Assembly (NCBI RefSeq): GCF_023091745.1
Contig: NC_068935.1
Coordinates: 63,016,724 to 63,080,723 of the forward strand
Source of the DNA: Budorcas taxicolor
Lineage: Eukaryota; Chordata; Mammalia; Artiodactyla; Bovidae
Reading direction: 5' to 3'
Length of the DNA: 64,000 nt
Made by a program: the position numbers and the translations under genes. Positions within the stretch are counted from its first letter, which is position 1, and each line of letters opens with the position of its first letter. The notes under the pieces were generated by a model, which saw only the letters and a list, made by a program, of their open reading frames with translations, did not search any database and was not told the DNA's origin. This document shows positions 10,616 to 22,254 of this stretch, in pieces.

Positions 10616-12715
10616 CAGTAAAAAAAACAAACAAACACACAAACAAAAAAAACAATGAAAATCTCTAATGAAATAAAAAGAAAAATGAAATGATTTCCAA
10701 GATATATTGTTATGTGGGGGGAAGAAAAAAGCTGAGTGCAAACGACCTGTGCACACACACTCATAGATACACATGCTTATTGGGAAAAAAAAACTAAAGG
10801 GGATGGAGAACCCTGAAACTAGTGAAAATTCTCACTGATAGGGGGTTGAGATGGGTATAGGATTTCTTGTAATATATTAATATCTTCTTGTGTAGTTTTG
10901 ACTTTAAACCATAAAATATTTTATATATTCAAAAATACATTTGAAAGAGGGAAAAAATGCTAAAACGGAATAAAAACAAAAGCAAGTGAGCCTAACTGCA
11001 TATCCAGTTAGTAACAATCACACAGAGAAAATGAGTCAGGAAACTTTCAAACTCACTCTTTGACGGTGCTCCCTTTATGGGATATATTCTAAGGACAGAA
11101 AGAATCGGCTTTATTCTCAGTATGTGTGTTGTTAGTAATGATAGTCCTGAGGTGATTCTGAAGCTACTCTGAATATACTGCAAGGTAGACTGTATCCAGT
11201 AGAAGAGATGAGTAAACATATCCATATACGGTTGTTTTTGCTGTTGTTAGGAACATCAATGTGGAATGAGGGAAGCTGAGATAGAACTGTGCTACCAGAC
11301 TGGAATTGGGGATCACATCATGAATTCTTAAAAAAAAAAAAAGATTGCCTAGTTTTGTCCAGTGAGAGTCTAGAAGCAATGTCACTCCAGTAGCAAAGAA
11401 TGTTCCCTGTACCCAGAACTTGGTTCTCAACACCAGTCTCCACTAAAAGGAACCAGAGCTCCTTGGAGAAATGGAAGATTCTAGGTATGGGTCAGGGAAA
11501 AATACAAGAGGAGCCTGGAGCACCTTGTAGTGTCAGAAAGGAAGGATATGCTTGAAAAGGAAAAGGATGGGGCATGTGAAAGAGACATGGGAGCCAACTG
11601 GAAAGAACCAAAGCTAGAACAATTTGAGCACCCCAAAGATTATTAAACCTTTTGGAGAGGAGGCACCAGGGAACGTAATATATAGGCAGACATTATGTAG
11701 ATATTTCAATCTGGAGGGGATGCACACATGGGTATATTCACTTTGAAATTCTGTTGAGCTGTATATCGATGATTTATGCCCATTACTGTATGCATGCTAC
11801 AATGCAGTAAAAACTGTCCCCAAAATGACACTTAGACAACTTAGATTCTAAGTTGTTGAATAAAAAAAAGTGTCCATCATGATAACTAAGAAATGTAGAG
11901 AAATGCCAGCTAATAATTGCAGAAAGCAAGACAGCCCAAGAAAATCCACTATTTTGCAGCCACCTGTGCAATTCATCCAGTTGAACTGATCCAAATGGGG
12001 AGCATCCTTGGGTGGTAAGACCATGAGATGAAGGTTGTTGGGGAAAAGGGAATCCCTGGGTCTCAAGGTATCACCCAGATGACTTGTGTGTTAGGAAGGG
12101 AGAAGGCAGCTTTACCAGAGAGAGACTGAGTGATCAAACTGAGCCTCCCTCACATTGCGTGGGGAGGAACACAGCCTGCCCTGGGTGCCCACTCTCCTCA
12201 GAAGGCCTAAGCTGAATCTAACCAGCAAGGAAGGAGGCGAATCCAGATCCTGGGATTTGCTATGAGGCCAGTGCCCTGGACTCTTCCAAAAGCATTGCTG
12301 TCTGATGGCCCGTGGACAAGGGAGAGTTAGGAGAGGCAAAGGTGGCCTCCCATTTCCTGTCATCAAAAGCCTGACCCAGTGGTGTTGCCTTTCACCTTGG
12401 GCACATGGGTGCCAGGCAGGAAGGAACTGTGTCTTCCAGTCCCTGTGCCACCGACATCACAAGCACTAAAGGGGTGACAGGAGGTGTCTGCAGGGAAGCT
12501 GGACACGGCTTCAGAGTCACAACCCAGAGCCATGGCCCTAAGCTCAGAGATGGGGCTGGGGTGAGTTGCAGACATGGACACAAACCATAGAAATGGCAAT
12601 GAAGGCAGACAGGTTCCCCAGGGAGTGAGAGATCCAGAGAAGAGATCCGGGGACGGAGCCTCAGGATCCCCCGTAAGTAGGAGATGGGTGTGTTGGGGGA
12701 GAGCCAGCACAGGTG
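10616..12715. other. Gene-free region with worn L1-like sequence
   Basis: A-rich at 10616-10680. 10690-10960 and about 11690-11870 resemble old L1 3' ends (for example 'tttatgcccattactgtatg'). 12080-12700 looks unique. No exon was recognised on either strand. Confidence 0.5.
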
Positions 12716-13009
12716 AAAAGTAAAAGTGAAAGTTGCTCAGTCGTGTCTGACTCTTTGCGACCCCATGGACCAGAATACTGGAGTGGGTAGCCGGTCCCTT
12801 CTCCAGGGGATCTTCCAAACCCAGGGATCAAACCCAGGTCTCCCTCATTGAAGGCTGATTCTTTCCCAGCTGAGCCACCAGGGAAGCCCAAGAATACTGG
12901 AGTGTGTAGCCCGTCCGTTCTCCAGGGGATCTTCCTGATCTAAGAACTGAACCGGGGTCTCCTGCATTGCAGGTGGATCCTTTACCAATTGAGCTATCAG
13001 GGAAGCCCA
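12716..13009 (-). repeat. Bov-tA SINE pair in tandem
   Basis: Two minus-strand units in a row, each ending in 'gggaagccc'. 12716-12889 keeps the tail block but lacks about 60 bp internally; 12890-13009 holds only the head part. This suggests a dimeric or tRNA-duplicated SINE copy. Confidence 0.85.
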
Positions 13010-13036
13010 GAGCTAGGGGAAGTGGAAGGAAAAGTT

Positions 13037-13080
13037 GGAGAGGGCAGGCAGAAGAGGTGGAGAGGGCAGGCAGAAGAGGT
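13037..13080 (+). repeat. 22-bp perfect tandem duplication
   Basis: Two adjacent identical copies (13037-13058 and 13059-13080) of a purine-rich 22-mer starting 'ggagagggcagg'. Confidence 0.9.
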
Positions 13081-16000
13081 GGCCCGGGGCAGGTCCCCAG
13101 TAGCTCCGGGAGGCTGCTCTGGCTGGGCTTGGAGGGAGACAGGGGGACAGGGGTGAGCATCTCTCCCGCAGGCTTTCCAAGGCCCAGGGCACAGAGGCCG
13201 CCATGGCCTTTGCATCTCATGCTGGCAGGGCCTGACCCGTCCTCAGCAGCACTTGTCAGATCTACTGGACCTGGTAAGGCTGGCTTTTGTCCAGGCTTGC
13301 GTGGAAAGTAAGGCGCCAGCAAATTGTGCATGCAGCTGATCTTTGCCTGGGCGTTTTCCAGCTCAGCAAGCCCCACCCCAAAGGAAACGCTGCTTTCCTC
13401 TGAACCTGCCCCTCCACCAGTGTGCCCATGGCAAGTGGCACCACAGGCATCTTATTCCAGGTGCCGGACTGTTGCTGTCTGGGGCCACTTCAGCTGGGCG
13501 TTTCACTCGCCCTGCCATCTCCTAGTGGGGCTGTTTCAAGGCTCCTCCACGAGAAGAGAGTGGTCTCAGGCCAGGGGATGGGAGTGGTAATGGGGGGGGG
13601 GGTCAGTGCCCACCTCTGGGGCAGACACTTGGCTCAAGGGGCACAGTGATGGCCTTAAACATTCCAGCCCCTGTGGAAGGATACTGCAGCATTTGGAGCC
13701 CGCAGGGTACATGGGGCCACCCCCTCGCCCAGAAACTAAGGACAAAGCCAGGGCACAGCCCATGGCCATTCTATCCTCTAGCGATGGCACAAGGCCTAGA
13801 CCAGAGCCTCCGTGGCCCCTTCCCACCTAGGCCTCCCATCTCTCATCCCAGCACCTCTTCCCTGTCTCCCCACCCCCACCCCCCATAGCTACACAGTCCT
13901 GCCCAGACAAGCTTCTGGAACCAGGGGTCTCCAGTCACTGGCAAGACTTTCCCCTTCTCCATCATGCAGCGGCTTCTTGCCCTAAAATATCACCAATGAC
14001 CTTCTTGTTAGCTTGAGAGGAGGCTGCCCTCTCTTTTGCTTCTTGGCAGCACTATACACTCTGTACCCTGGCTGAAGGGGCCTTCCTGGCCTCTGACACC
14101 AAGCTCTCCCTGTGGCCTTGCGTCTGCACAGGTGCCTTGGCCTCTGCAGTGTCTCCAGTTGGTGGTCTCCCCCAGGTCCAGTGCTCTCCCCTTTCTTCGG
14201 TCATGCTCTCTGGGAAGTAATTTCATGCATCCTCGCAGTGTCTGGGACATTGTGTCCACAGGCCCTCCGGAATGTCATGGAAAGCTGCACAGGGCCGCGG
14301 AATCAGCCTGTCGGGCCTGTCAGCAAGGCACCTACTATACACCTGGGAGACACCACTCCTGTCTCCATGGACAGCCTGAGGTCCCCGATGACTTTCTGCA
14401 CCCAGCAGATGGCTCCTAGCTACCACAGGGTCGTCACCACCCAGTCGGGAGGCACACAAGACTCACCAGCTGTCTCTTCTGTCTGTCAACAAGACCCGTC
14501 TGCACGCATCAGCTCTCCCCGAGGACCCGGCCTTCCTGAGAGTTGCCCTCTCCCTTCCACAGCCCACCCAAGCCCCTGATAAAATGATGGAGGCACCCGG
14601 TTCTAAGCATCCAAAAGGGACAGCGTTTATTTGTTGGGGCAGCTGAGGAGGAAGCTACGCTAGAGGACGGAAAGGTGCTCCGTGCTGGCTGTGACCGAGG
14701 GGTTCGGTGGAAGCTGCAGGCAGCCATCTTCTGATCCTGAGGTAGAGGCCTGGGATGAAGCAGACACTGCAGAGTGCAGAGGGGAGGTAGGAAGAAACTG
14801 GGTATTTGGGGAAATCATTTATCTGCTGCCAATACCCCTGGACTTCTCAGTTTCGCAAACCAATACCTTTTCTTTATTGCTTAAACCAATGTCCTGTAAT
14901 GGTTAAATCAACGATGGGGAAACCAAAAGCAGTTCAACTAATAGAGTTCCTTTCAGGTCAAAGTCTCACATGCACCTCTAGTGTGACTGAAAAGGTCAAT
15001 ATAAAATTTCCTGACTGCAAAGAAATGAGAGCGTAGGGAAGTCTATCACATGAACCTTGTGGCAGTGCATGCCCAGCTCCTGGGTGGAGCCATGGACTTC
15101 CACCTGCTCTTCAAAGCCTTTGGCCCTCGAGCCACTGTTTGTCCTCCCCACCTGGGGACCCAGCACTTACCCTATGAGGCTCAGGCCGGAGAGTGGCCCA
15201 GGTGCCCTCCTCTGAGGAGCAGGTGCCTAGACGATCTCTACGACCCACCCCCCAGCTTCTGCCCCCACCCAGGTTCCCTCTCAGACAGTGAGTGGTGTGC
15301 ACAGTGGGAGGCCCTATCCACATGTGGCAGAGGATGGGCAAAGGGTACAGGGGCCTGCTCGAGTCACCTCGAGACCATCACCTGTCATCTCTAAAGGTCA
15401 TGGACCGCTTGTGTCTGGGAGGAGACAAGAAGGGGGTGCCCAGAGAAAAGCTGTGACACTAAGGGCCAGGACATTCCATCTCTGGGCCACGCTTGGCCAT
15501 CACTCAGAATTTGGCCTCAGTTAGTATCTGGGACACAGGGGTAGGATGCCTACAGACTCCTGACCCCAGGCTTTGGAGCTAAAGAAAACTGAAAGAGTCT
15601 CAAGAACAGCCCTCACTGGGCAGAGTTGAAGGCTGGGGACCAACGTGGCACCTACGTGTCACTCCCCAGAGTCGGGTGACATCCTAGACTCCCCAGCCCG
15701 CCTTCCCTTTGAGTGCATACTGGTTGCAGCCGCTAAGGGGGCCCAAGGCTGGCCGTCACCTGACCTCTTGCCAATGCCGGACCTGCCAAGGATGAGGTGA
15801 CAGAACTGGGCATCAGGGGCTAGCTGCTTCCCTTTCCAGGCCTGGAAAAGGTATTGCTCGAGGGTTTCTCCTCAGTGGGCTAAACCTAGAATGTCCATGG
15901 CCACCCCTCAGAACCCGTCTGAACGACCCTTTTCTCCTTCTCACCCTGAAGTACTTCTGGAAGCTGGCTGGACTCAGAATCTGGCTCCTCGCCTTCTCCG

Positions 16001-16130
16001 CTAGGAGCCTTGGCTGTCTCACCTTTTGTGCGACATGTGGGAGCCAACCTGGGTCAAGAGCTTTGAGTGGGGCCTGGCACCTAACATGAGCCAGATACAG
16101 GTACCCGGGTACCCGCCAGGCAGTATTATG
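13081..16130. other. Gene-free region upstream of the UBL4A 3' end
   Basis: Moderately GC-rich single-copy-looking sequence. The longest ORF (14112-14579, plus) matches no family I know. An AATAAA on the minus strand (14626-14631 region) has no supported gene upstream. A short G-run lies near 13590. Confidence 0.5.
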
Positions 16131-16155
16131 AGCCAAGTTGCAATACAAGAAGACA

Positions 16156-16161
16156 TTTAAT
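16156..16161 (-). terminator. UBL4A: UBL4A poly(A) signal (ATTAAA on minus strand)
   Basis: TTTAAT on the plus strand, 52 bases past the stop codon, giving a very short 3' UTR. Confidence 0.65.
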
Positions 16162-16212
16162 GCTACATGCAGCTTGTGGCCTGGCCAGGCTCCTCCCCAC
16201 ACTCCGAGAATC

Positions 16213-16648
16213 CTACTTGGAGAACCCCTTCTCCATAGCTTCAGTCGCTTCGGGGTGCAGGAAGCGGCCAGCCAAACGTTCAATGTCATCCAGCGTCAGG
16301 CGGCTCAGGGACCGCTCATAATCCTGAAGAGAGAAAGCCAGAAGGATTCAGGGGTGTGGCTTGGGGCGGGGGGCCCGTTGGGACAGAGGCAGGCGGGCAG
16401 GACGCAGAGGTCCTGGGCCACGCTTCTCACCCTCTGGAGTTGATCCAGGACTCTGCTGGCATCAGCGGCGCTGAAGTGCTGGGCCAGGATTCTGGAAATG
16501 AGCGGCCAGGCGGCGGGCGGTGGGGCTGGGGCCTCGGCCGTTTTCCGCGCGGTGCTTTCTTCCAGCAACACCTTCTCCAGAGGTTTGACCACTAGGTTGA
16601 GCTTGGAATTCGGCCCGATGCTGTAATCGGAGAGTCTTTTCCCATCTG

Positions 16649-16720
<72 letters not shown>

Positions 16721-17222
16721 CAGAGAGAGAGACAGAGAGAGGGTCGCACTGACCCTCGGGGAGCCTAGGCAAAGTGCAGCGGTGAACTCCCGGGGTGGGG
16801 GTGGGGGTCACCTAGCCAGAGCCCCCTCCACCTACACTGCTGCCCGGGCCTGGGGTGGACGCCCCGTCCCCTGGCTTCCCGCGGGTCTCCCCCGGCGTCC
16901 CCTCTCCCTGGTTACCTGCCAGGGCCTTGCCCTTGAACAGCAGCCGCTGCTGGCGGACCGGGATGTTCAGCTTCTCGGAGACCAGATGTTTCAGCGTGGA
17001 CACCAGCTCGTCCTCCGACACCTGTCCCGGCCGAGAAAGGTGGGCGAGGGGTGAAGCCGCGGCCCGCGCGGAGGGTGGCTCTCCCGAGGCGGCCAGCCCG
17101 CCGGGTCGGTCCCCGCCCGCGGCTCGATCCCGCACCCGCGGGTCTGACCGCGCAACCCAGCCCAGCGATGCTACCTGAAGGCTGCACTCGCGGCCCTGGA
17201 GTGCCTTCACCGTCAGCTGCAT
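16213..17222 (-). CDS. UBL4A: Ubiquitin-like protein 4A (GET5 homologue, BAG6 complex)
   Basis: Partner of BAG6 and GET4 in the cytosolic complex that hands tail-anchored membrane proteins from SGTA to GET3 and sends mislocalised proteins for degradation. Four minus-strand exons: 17222-17175, 17021-16916, 16645-16431, 16323-16213 (TAG), 159 codons (human 157). The ubiquitin-like fold covers roughly residues 1-74 (MQLTVKALQGRECSLQ through DYSIGPNSKLNLVVKPLEK). A variable Ala/Pro-rich linker follows. The C-terminal helical region that binds BAG6 is intact (HFSAADASRVLDQLQR, then DYERSLSRLTLDDIERLAGR). All junctions are GT-AG and in phase. The acceptor of exon 3 uses a CT microsatellite as its pyrimidine tract. 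Tandem with SLC10A3, whose poly(A) signal lies about 0.7 kb upstream of this start codon. Confidence 0.96.
16652..16740 (+). repeat. (GA)n microsatellite in UBL4A intron 2
   Basis: About 89 bases of GA dinucleotides with a few CA or GGA interruptions. On the transcribed (minus) strand it is (CT)n and lies immediately upstream of the exon 3 acceptor (cggacag at 16652-16646). Confidence 0.95.
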
Positions 17223-17560
17223 GGCGGCCGCCGAGGCGTCCACTCGGGCCGGCGCGCACCCCAAAGGCCCGCCGCCGCGCGCCGCCGCCCCGGGCGCGCG
17301 CCGGAACCGCCCGCCGCCGCCGGAAGCCTCGCGAGGGGCGAGCCCGGCGTCGCGGCCCCGCCCCGCCGGCGTCGCAGGCCCCTCCCCCCACAACCTGGAC
17401 TGTCTTCCGCGGACCCCGGGGCGGCGGAGCCCGGAAGCCCGCGGAGAGTGGAAAAGGGTGGAGGGACCAGTCGGGCTCGCTCGAAGGAATTGGGGAGCTG
17501 GGCCCGGGGAGACGGCGGGCCGGGAGTTCGCGCGCCACCGCACGTGGGCAGAGCAGGTCA
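17223..17560 (-). promoter_or_regulatory. UBL4A: UBL4A CpG-island promoter
   Basis: CpG-dense, TATA-less sequence just upstream of the start codon. It contains an ETS-type CCGGAAG (17319-17326 region) next to the palindrome CCTCGCGAGG (17327-17336), a relative of the TCTCGCGAGA housekeeping element, about 105 bases from the ATG. The exact start site cannot be read from the sequence. Confidence 0.65.
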
Positions 17561-17914
17561 ATGCTGATGCCCATCCTATCCCCTGCCTCTCAGGAACCTG
17601 CAGAAGACTCGGCCCCGCCGAGCTCGTTTCACCACCCGCCGGCCTCTTTTTTACTCCACCTGTGGAAAAGCAACTGAGCTTGGGATCTGGTGGGGGAGTC
17701 AGGCCTCTGCCCTTCCCACTGCTCCTTCTAGAACAGATACACAGCTCTCAGAGGTGATGCAGGGGTGAGGAGGGCTAAATCTCGCCAGAGGTCAGTGTCG
17801 CCCAAGCCAGCCCTCCACCCTGGCCCACACCTACCTGGCCACACCACGCCCTTCCTTCCCCGACCCGCAGGCCTCAGAGGGCAAAGACAGCATGACACCC
17901 AAGCTTGCTTCTGT

Positions 17915-17920
17915 TTTATT
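17915..17920 (-). terminator. SLC10A3: SLC10A3 poly(A) signal (AATAAA on minus strand)
   Basis: TTTATT on the plus strand; the 3' UTR spans 18144 to about 17900 and includes a poly-T run at 18020-18032. Beyond it, 17560-17895 is plain spacer before the UBL4A promoter. Confidence 0.75.
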
Positions 17921-18144
17921 GAAATATATTTTCTGGGCAGTGCCCGCTTACAGAACTCAGCATGGCCTCTTTGGCACTGAAAGCTGGAGAATAAAAAACG
18001 AGTAAAAAAAATAAGCCTGGATTTTTTTTTTTTCTGAGTGCATAGTGCATGAGAACTAAAGGCCTTTGGTACACAAGAATGGTGGGGACAGTTGGTGGAG
18101 GTTGGGGGCTAGGGGTGCCTGGTGAAAGCTTGACCCAGGGGGCC

Positions 18145-19578
18145 TCAGGGAACGGCGCACACGCTGCTATAGATAAAGTGGCCAATTACTAAGGCCAGCA
18201 TCTCCGAGGTGCCACTAAGTGCCACAAGGAAAGGGGCCTGGGAGGCATAGTCAGCCTGGAGGCGGCGGAGGGACAGCTGCAGCATGGCCAAGGCCAGCAG
18301 GCTGTTCTGCACCCCAACCTCGATGCTGACAGTCCGCCGCTGGGCCACTGGCAGCTTCAGGCACGTGGCCAGGCCGTAGCCCACCAGGAGGCCGACCAGG
18401 GGCACTGTGAAGCCCACCAACACAATGGGCAGCCTGACGCCTGCCAGGATGAAGACCCCCATGCGGTAGGCCAGGAAGAGGCCACCCAGGAGCAGCACAA
18501 AGCTGAAGGGCTTGATGACATGCAGCAGCAGCTGTGAGAACTTGGGGAGCTTGGACTTGATTACCACGCCTGCTGCAATGGGGATGGCAATGAACAGCAG
18601 GGTCCCCAGGATCTTGGAAACGGGCACATGGAGTGTTTCATGGATGCTGAGCAGGTGACTGTAGATGGCTGAGGACAGCGGCAGGAAGCCGGTGGCAGCC
18701 ACCGTTGAGATGAAAGTCATAGAGATGGCCAGAGTGACGTCCCCTCCAAGGAGGAGGCTGAAGAGGTAGCTCCCCCCGCCGCCGGGCGACGAGCAAGTGA
18801 TGATGAGGCCCAGAGCCAGGGCCTTGGGCAGCATGAAGACCTTAGCCATCAGAAAAGCATAGAAGGGCATGACTAGGAACTGGCCCAGAAGGCCCAGCAG
18901 CACGGGCTGGGGGTTCTGCAAGAGCCCCTTCAGTACCTCGAGCTCCACTTTGCACCCAAATGAACACTTATTGACGAAGATAAGAGGCAGGAGCAAGTAG
19001 AGGATTGGGTTCTCTGAGAAGTGGACCAGGTTAGTGCCGAGGGTGATGGGGGTGTCTTCAGCAGGTGAGACCTTGATGCAGAAATCTCTCCGCTCTTCGA
19101 TCAGCCTGGGCGGGGCCTCGCGGGGGTCCGTGAGCTGGATGTGGAGTGGGGCTATCCCAGGCAGGCCCGAGCGGATGCTTACCACGAAGCTGCCGCCGCC
19201 GCCCCAGGCTATAGCACTCACATTCTTGATGGTCAGCACCTCTGGGTCCAGGGAGGTGACCCTCAGCATGGGGCTGGGTCCTGTCCCGTTGCCCTGGCCT
19301 GGGTAATGGCTTGTGATCACAATGATGCCCTCGCTCTCTTCTGGGAACTCAAATTCCATCACAGAGCCATCTCCAATGCTCAGGTAGCGGCCCCTGGTCA
19401 GGGGCATGGGATGGCCCAGAGCCGGGCTGAGACTGGCACTGGCTGTTCCCCGGGCCCCCCACAGCAGGCTGACAAGCAGCAGGGTGGCCCTGAGCATGCT
19501 TTGGGGGCCTGTGCAACCAGTGCCCCCTTCTGGGCCAGGCCACTGCAGGGAGCGGCCTTCACCACTCCTAAACACCAT
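18145..19578 (-). CDS. SLC10A3: SLC10A3 (P3 protein), SLC10 bile-acid/sodium symporter family
   Basis: Multi-pass membrane protein of the SLC10 family; its substrate is unknown. The whole CDS lies in one exon of 478 codons (477 residues, the same length as human). The start at 19578 (MVFRSGEGRS) has a good Kozak context (gagccATGG) and aligns with the human start; the frame stays open upstream to 19875, but that part is unlike the family. Order: a hydrophobic signal-like segment (MLRATLLLVSLLWG), a long non-cytosolic N-terminal domain with NGT and NVS glycosylation sequons, then about nine membrane helices with the family motif GLIITCSSPGGGGSYLFSLL. A splice acceptor at 19719-19717 begins the exon, so the 5' UTR is spliced to an upstream exon near 21.7 kb. 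Confidence 0.96.
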   Translation of the reverse strand: MVFRSGEGRSLQWPGPEGGTGCTGPQSMLRATLLLVSLLWGARGTASASLSPALGHPMPLTRGRYLSIGDGSVMEFEFPEESEGIIVITSHYPGQGNGTGPSPMLRVTSLDPEVLTIKNVSAIAWGGGGSFVVSIRSGLPGIAPLHIQLTDPREAPPRLIEERRDFCIKVSPAEDTPITLGTNLVHFSENPILYLLLPLIFVNKCSFGCKVELEVLKGLLQNPQPVLLGLLGQFLVMPFYAFLMAKVFMLPKALALGLIITCSSPGGGGSYLFSLLLGGDVTLAISMTFISTVAATGFLPLSSAIYSHLLSIHETLHVPVSKILGTLLFIAIPIAAGVVIKSKLPKFSQLLLHVIKPFSFVLLLGGLFLAYRMGVFILAGVRLPIVLVGFTVPLVGLLVGYGLATCLKLPVAQRRTVSIEVGVQNSLLALAMLQLSLRRLQADYASQAPFLVALSGTSEMLALVIGHFIYSSVCAVP

Positions 19579-19716
19579 GGCTCCTTCCCAATGGTGGGGC
19601 ACGCAGGCCCTCTGTGGCTTAGGAGACCAGCCTTGCTGGTGCCGTTGGGTGGTCCTCAGAAGGGTCCATGGGCGAGGTCTGGTGCTGGGCTCCCTTTCTT
19701 GATGGTAGAGCTCTTC

Positions 19717-21690
19717 CTGAGAAGAGAAGGGACATGGCGGTGGTTGGTGAGGGTGAGCAGCTGTGAGCCCAGGAGCATGACCGAGAAGCCCACTGCTGGG
19801 AGACTCAGCCGGGTCCCTTGCTGCAAGCCTGGGGATGGCCCTTGAGTGCCATTCGGGTGTCCCTTCCCCAGTCACAACTACCTTAAGCTTCCCCAGAAGG
19901 GGCAGCGACAGGTAGAACTTTGCCTTCGGCCTGCTGATTCAGGCTGATTTTGACAGTTCAGAGATGGCCTGACACCAGGGGATCAGCCCCAATCTTGTCA
20001 CCACTAGCCTGTGCCCCACTTGCTTTGAGGCACAGTTGCGGCAGTACCACAACCAGGAGGAAATCTCTGAAGGACAGCCCAGGGATGCCCAGGAAGCAGG
20101 CCTGATGAGAGCAGGCCAGCTCACGGCATCTGAGTGTCATCTGACCAGCAGAGAGCAGCCGGCAAAGTGGTGTGGGCAGCGGGTGACCCCCGGGCCAAAG
20201 GCCCCATGTGCTGATGTTCACCACTGCCATGTGAACGGTGCTGCTCTGTGTGGCCATCTGGCCTACCTACCTGCTGACAGGGGCAAGATGGAGGTTCTGG
20301 GAGGAAGCAGGTCCCTCTCTCCCCAGGGAAGTTGCCAGAAGGGGCAGCAGAAAGGGATCAGATAGGGCCATGTGTCCACTGAGAGGTTTCTCCCCTTTCT
20401 GTCAGAGCTCTCACTCCCCTGGCAGGCCCAGAATTGGAGCTCCTAGAGCCACTGTGCCATCTGAGAGGCTCTGATCAGAGTTCAGGGATTCCTCCCATGC
20501 CCACGTGGACCCCTACCAGAACCTAGAACTACCCCTGAGGAGTGTTTCTAGAGGGGAGGGCTGCCTCAAGGGGAAAGAAGGACGTTTGCCTGTTTCCACT
20601 TCTCAATTTGGGCAGCTCGCACCCTATTGTCCTGCAGGAACTGGGGCAACCAAGATGAGAACACAGTAATTCTTCATCCTTACTGTTGACTGACTCATGC
20701 CTGGCATCGTCCGAGTCTTGGAAGAGGCCCCTGCATCTCTAGATCCTATCGGGGATAGTCTCATTTGAGACTGGGGAGCAGTGGAAGTAGGTGGTGGAGG
20801 GCTGGTTCAGCATAAGGCTCATCCCTGGGAAAGTCATCCTCTACCACCCTGGGATGCCATAGCCTCTCCTGGCTCGGGATTTGGGTTACTTACCCTGGAG
20901 GCCTTGATCCAGCCTTGGGTCCCACCGCTGAAGAGGGAGGCAGGAAAACCAGAGGAAGCAGGAGAAGTACAGTGGAGGGGACTCACAGGGAAGAAACGAA
21001 GGCACCTGGGACTGAAGCCACCGGTCTGGTGTGAACCAGTTCAGAAGGCAGAGGAGGTGAATGGCCATGCACCCCGTCGTTCCAGTACTGCTGGTGGCTT
21101 TGAGTCACTGTATGGGGGATCCGGCCCAGATCCCACCATTTCTGCTTGAGATGCCAGTAGAGTTTGGGCAGATACGCTCCAAAACGAGGGAGGGAACCCC
21201 GGGTCAGCAGGTTTTCCCCTCCCTGGCCGAGTGTTCGGTGTCGGTGCAGTTGGCAGTGCTGACCCGGGGCTCCTCCCTACCTGGGAGTCCGGAAGTTGTC
21301 GGACAGGGCGGATCAGAGCTCGGGCAGAAATTAGGGAGGGAGAGAGGGAGGAGCGCCCTGCAGCCGGCAGGCCGGAGATCCGCCCGGGCGGCCCTGGGAT
21401 CCCTCACGCCACTCCCGGTCCCCGCGGCTGCACGAACGCCCGGCGGCGACCCTTCTCCGTGGCGCCCGGCCGCCACAGCAAGCGAGGGAGGAAACTGGCC
21501 GGAGCCAGAAGCCGCCTTCCGACCGCCCTTCTGGCCTGAGGCTCTCACCTGCCTCGGCGGCCCGGAAACGGCGCTGGAGCCAGCGCCAGCATGGCCGGCG
21601 GACGCCCGCGAGCACTGCCAGCCGGGGCTCCGCCCCGAGCCCGACGAAGCACCGCCTCCGCCTCCGCCCCACGCTCCCGCCCCTCCTACC
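19717..21690 (-). other. SLC10A3: SLC10A3 5' UTR intron
   Basis: Sequence between the coding-exon acceptor and the probable first exon near 21720. No repeat or exon was recognised; the upstream end (21200-21690) is CpG-rich. Confidence 0.55.
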
Positions 21691-21780
21691 CCCCGGCGGT
21701 CCCCTCACCTCTCACCGTCGGGGCGGGCCTAGACCGGATGTGACGTAACACGGGAGCGACGAGTCTGCGTGTGCGCGCGC
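21691..21780 (-). promoter_or_regulatory. SLC10A3: SLC10A3 promoter and first exon region
   Basis: CpG-rich with an ETS-type core (CCGGATG, 21734-21740) fused to a CRE-like TGACGTAA (21741-21748). Candidate minus-strand donors GTGAGAGG/GTGAGGGG lie at about 21717-21702, so a short non-coding exon would sit between the CRE and the donor. There is no TATA box. Confidence 0.5.
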
Positions 21781-22178
21781 CGGTCTGGCCGCCTTCCGGG
21801 TCGTTGTGGTTTGGCGCTGGGCCCTATCTCGTGTGGCTAGCGAGACGCGTATCCCAGTCTTCTGTGGTTGCTGCCAGGGCGACCCGTACCGGTAGGCACC
21901 CCACTCCTTCCCAACCACGCTGCAACCTCTGGGGGCAGTGGGACACATGCTTAGCCCTTAGCCAAGCTAGGACGCCCGGGAGCTGCTGCTTAGTGGCGGG
22001 ACCCAGGAATCAGGGTTTCTGTCACGTGCCTGCTCTGGGCGCTAGCCCTGTGGCCAGAGGGCCGACTCTGATGGACCCAGACTCTGGGACCCAGTCTCGG
22101 CCATGTTCCACCTTCCTAAGTTCAAGCAATGACCGAGCGCCTGTTTCCACCCTGTGAAAGATCAGTGGATTTTTGAAC

Positions 22179-22254
22179 GTTTCAAAACTATTTGGGGCCA
22201 CCAGCAGGGTCCGGAGGTTTCAAAACTATTTGGGGCCACCAGCAAGGTCCTAAG
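22179..22254 (+). repeat. 38-bp tandem duplication
   Basis: Two adjacent copies (22179-22216, 22217-22254) beginning 'gtttcaaaactatttgggg', differing at a few positions near the end of the unit. Confidence 0.9.

Noticed and set aside
14112..14579. 155-residue plus-strand ORF between LAGE3 and UBL4A
   Set aside because: No recognisable family, no splice or promoter support, and mammalian GC-rich spacer often holds ORFs this long.
16305..16811. Minus-strand ORF with a long Ser-Leu repeat
   Set aside because: It is UBL4A exon 3 read through into the CT microsatellite intron.
19579..19875. 99-residue N-terminal extension of SLC10A3
   Set aside because: A splice acceptor lies inside it (19719-19717), and the family and length match favour the ATG at 19578.
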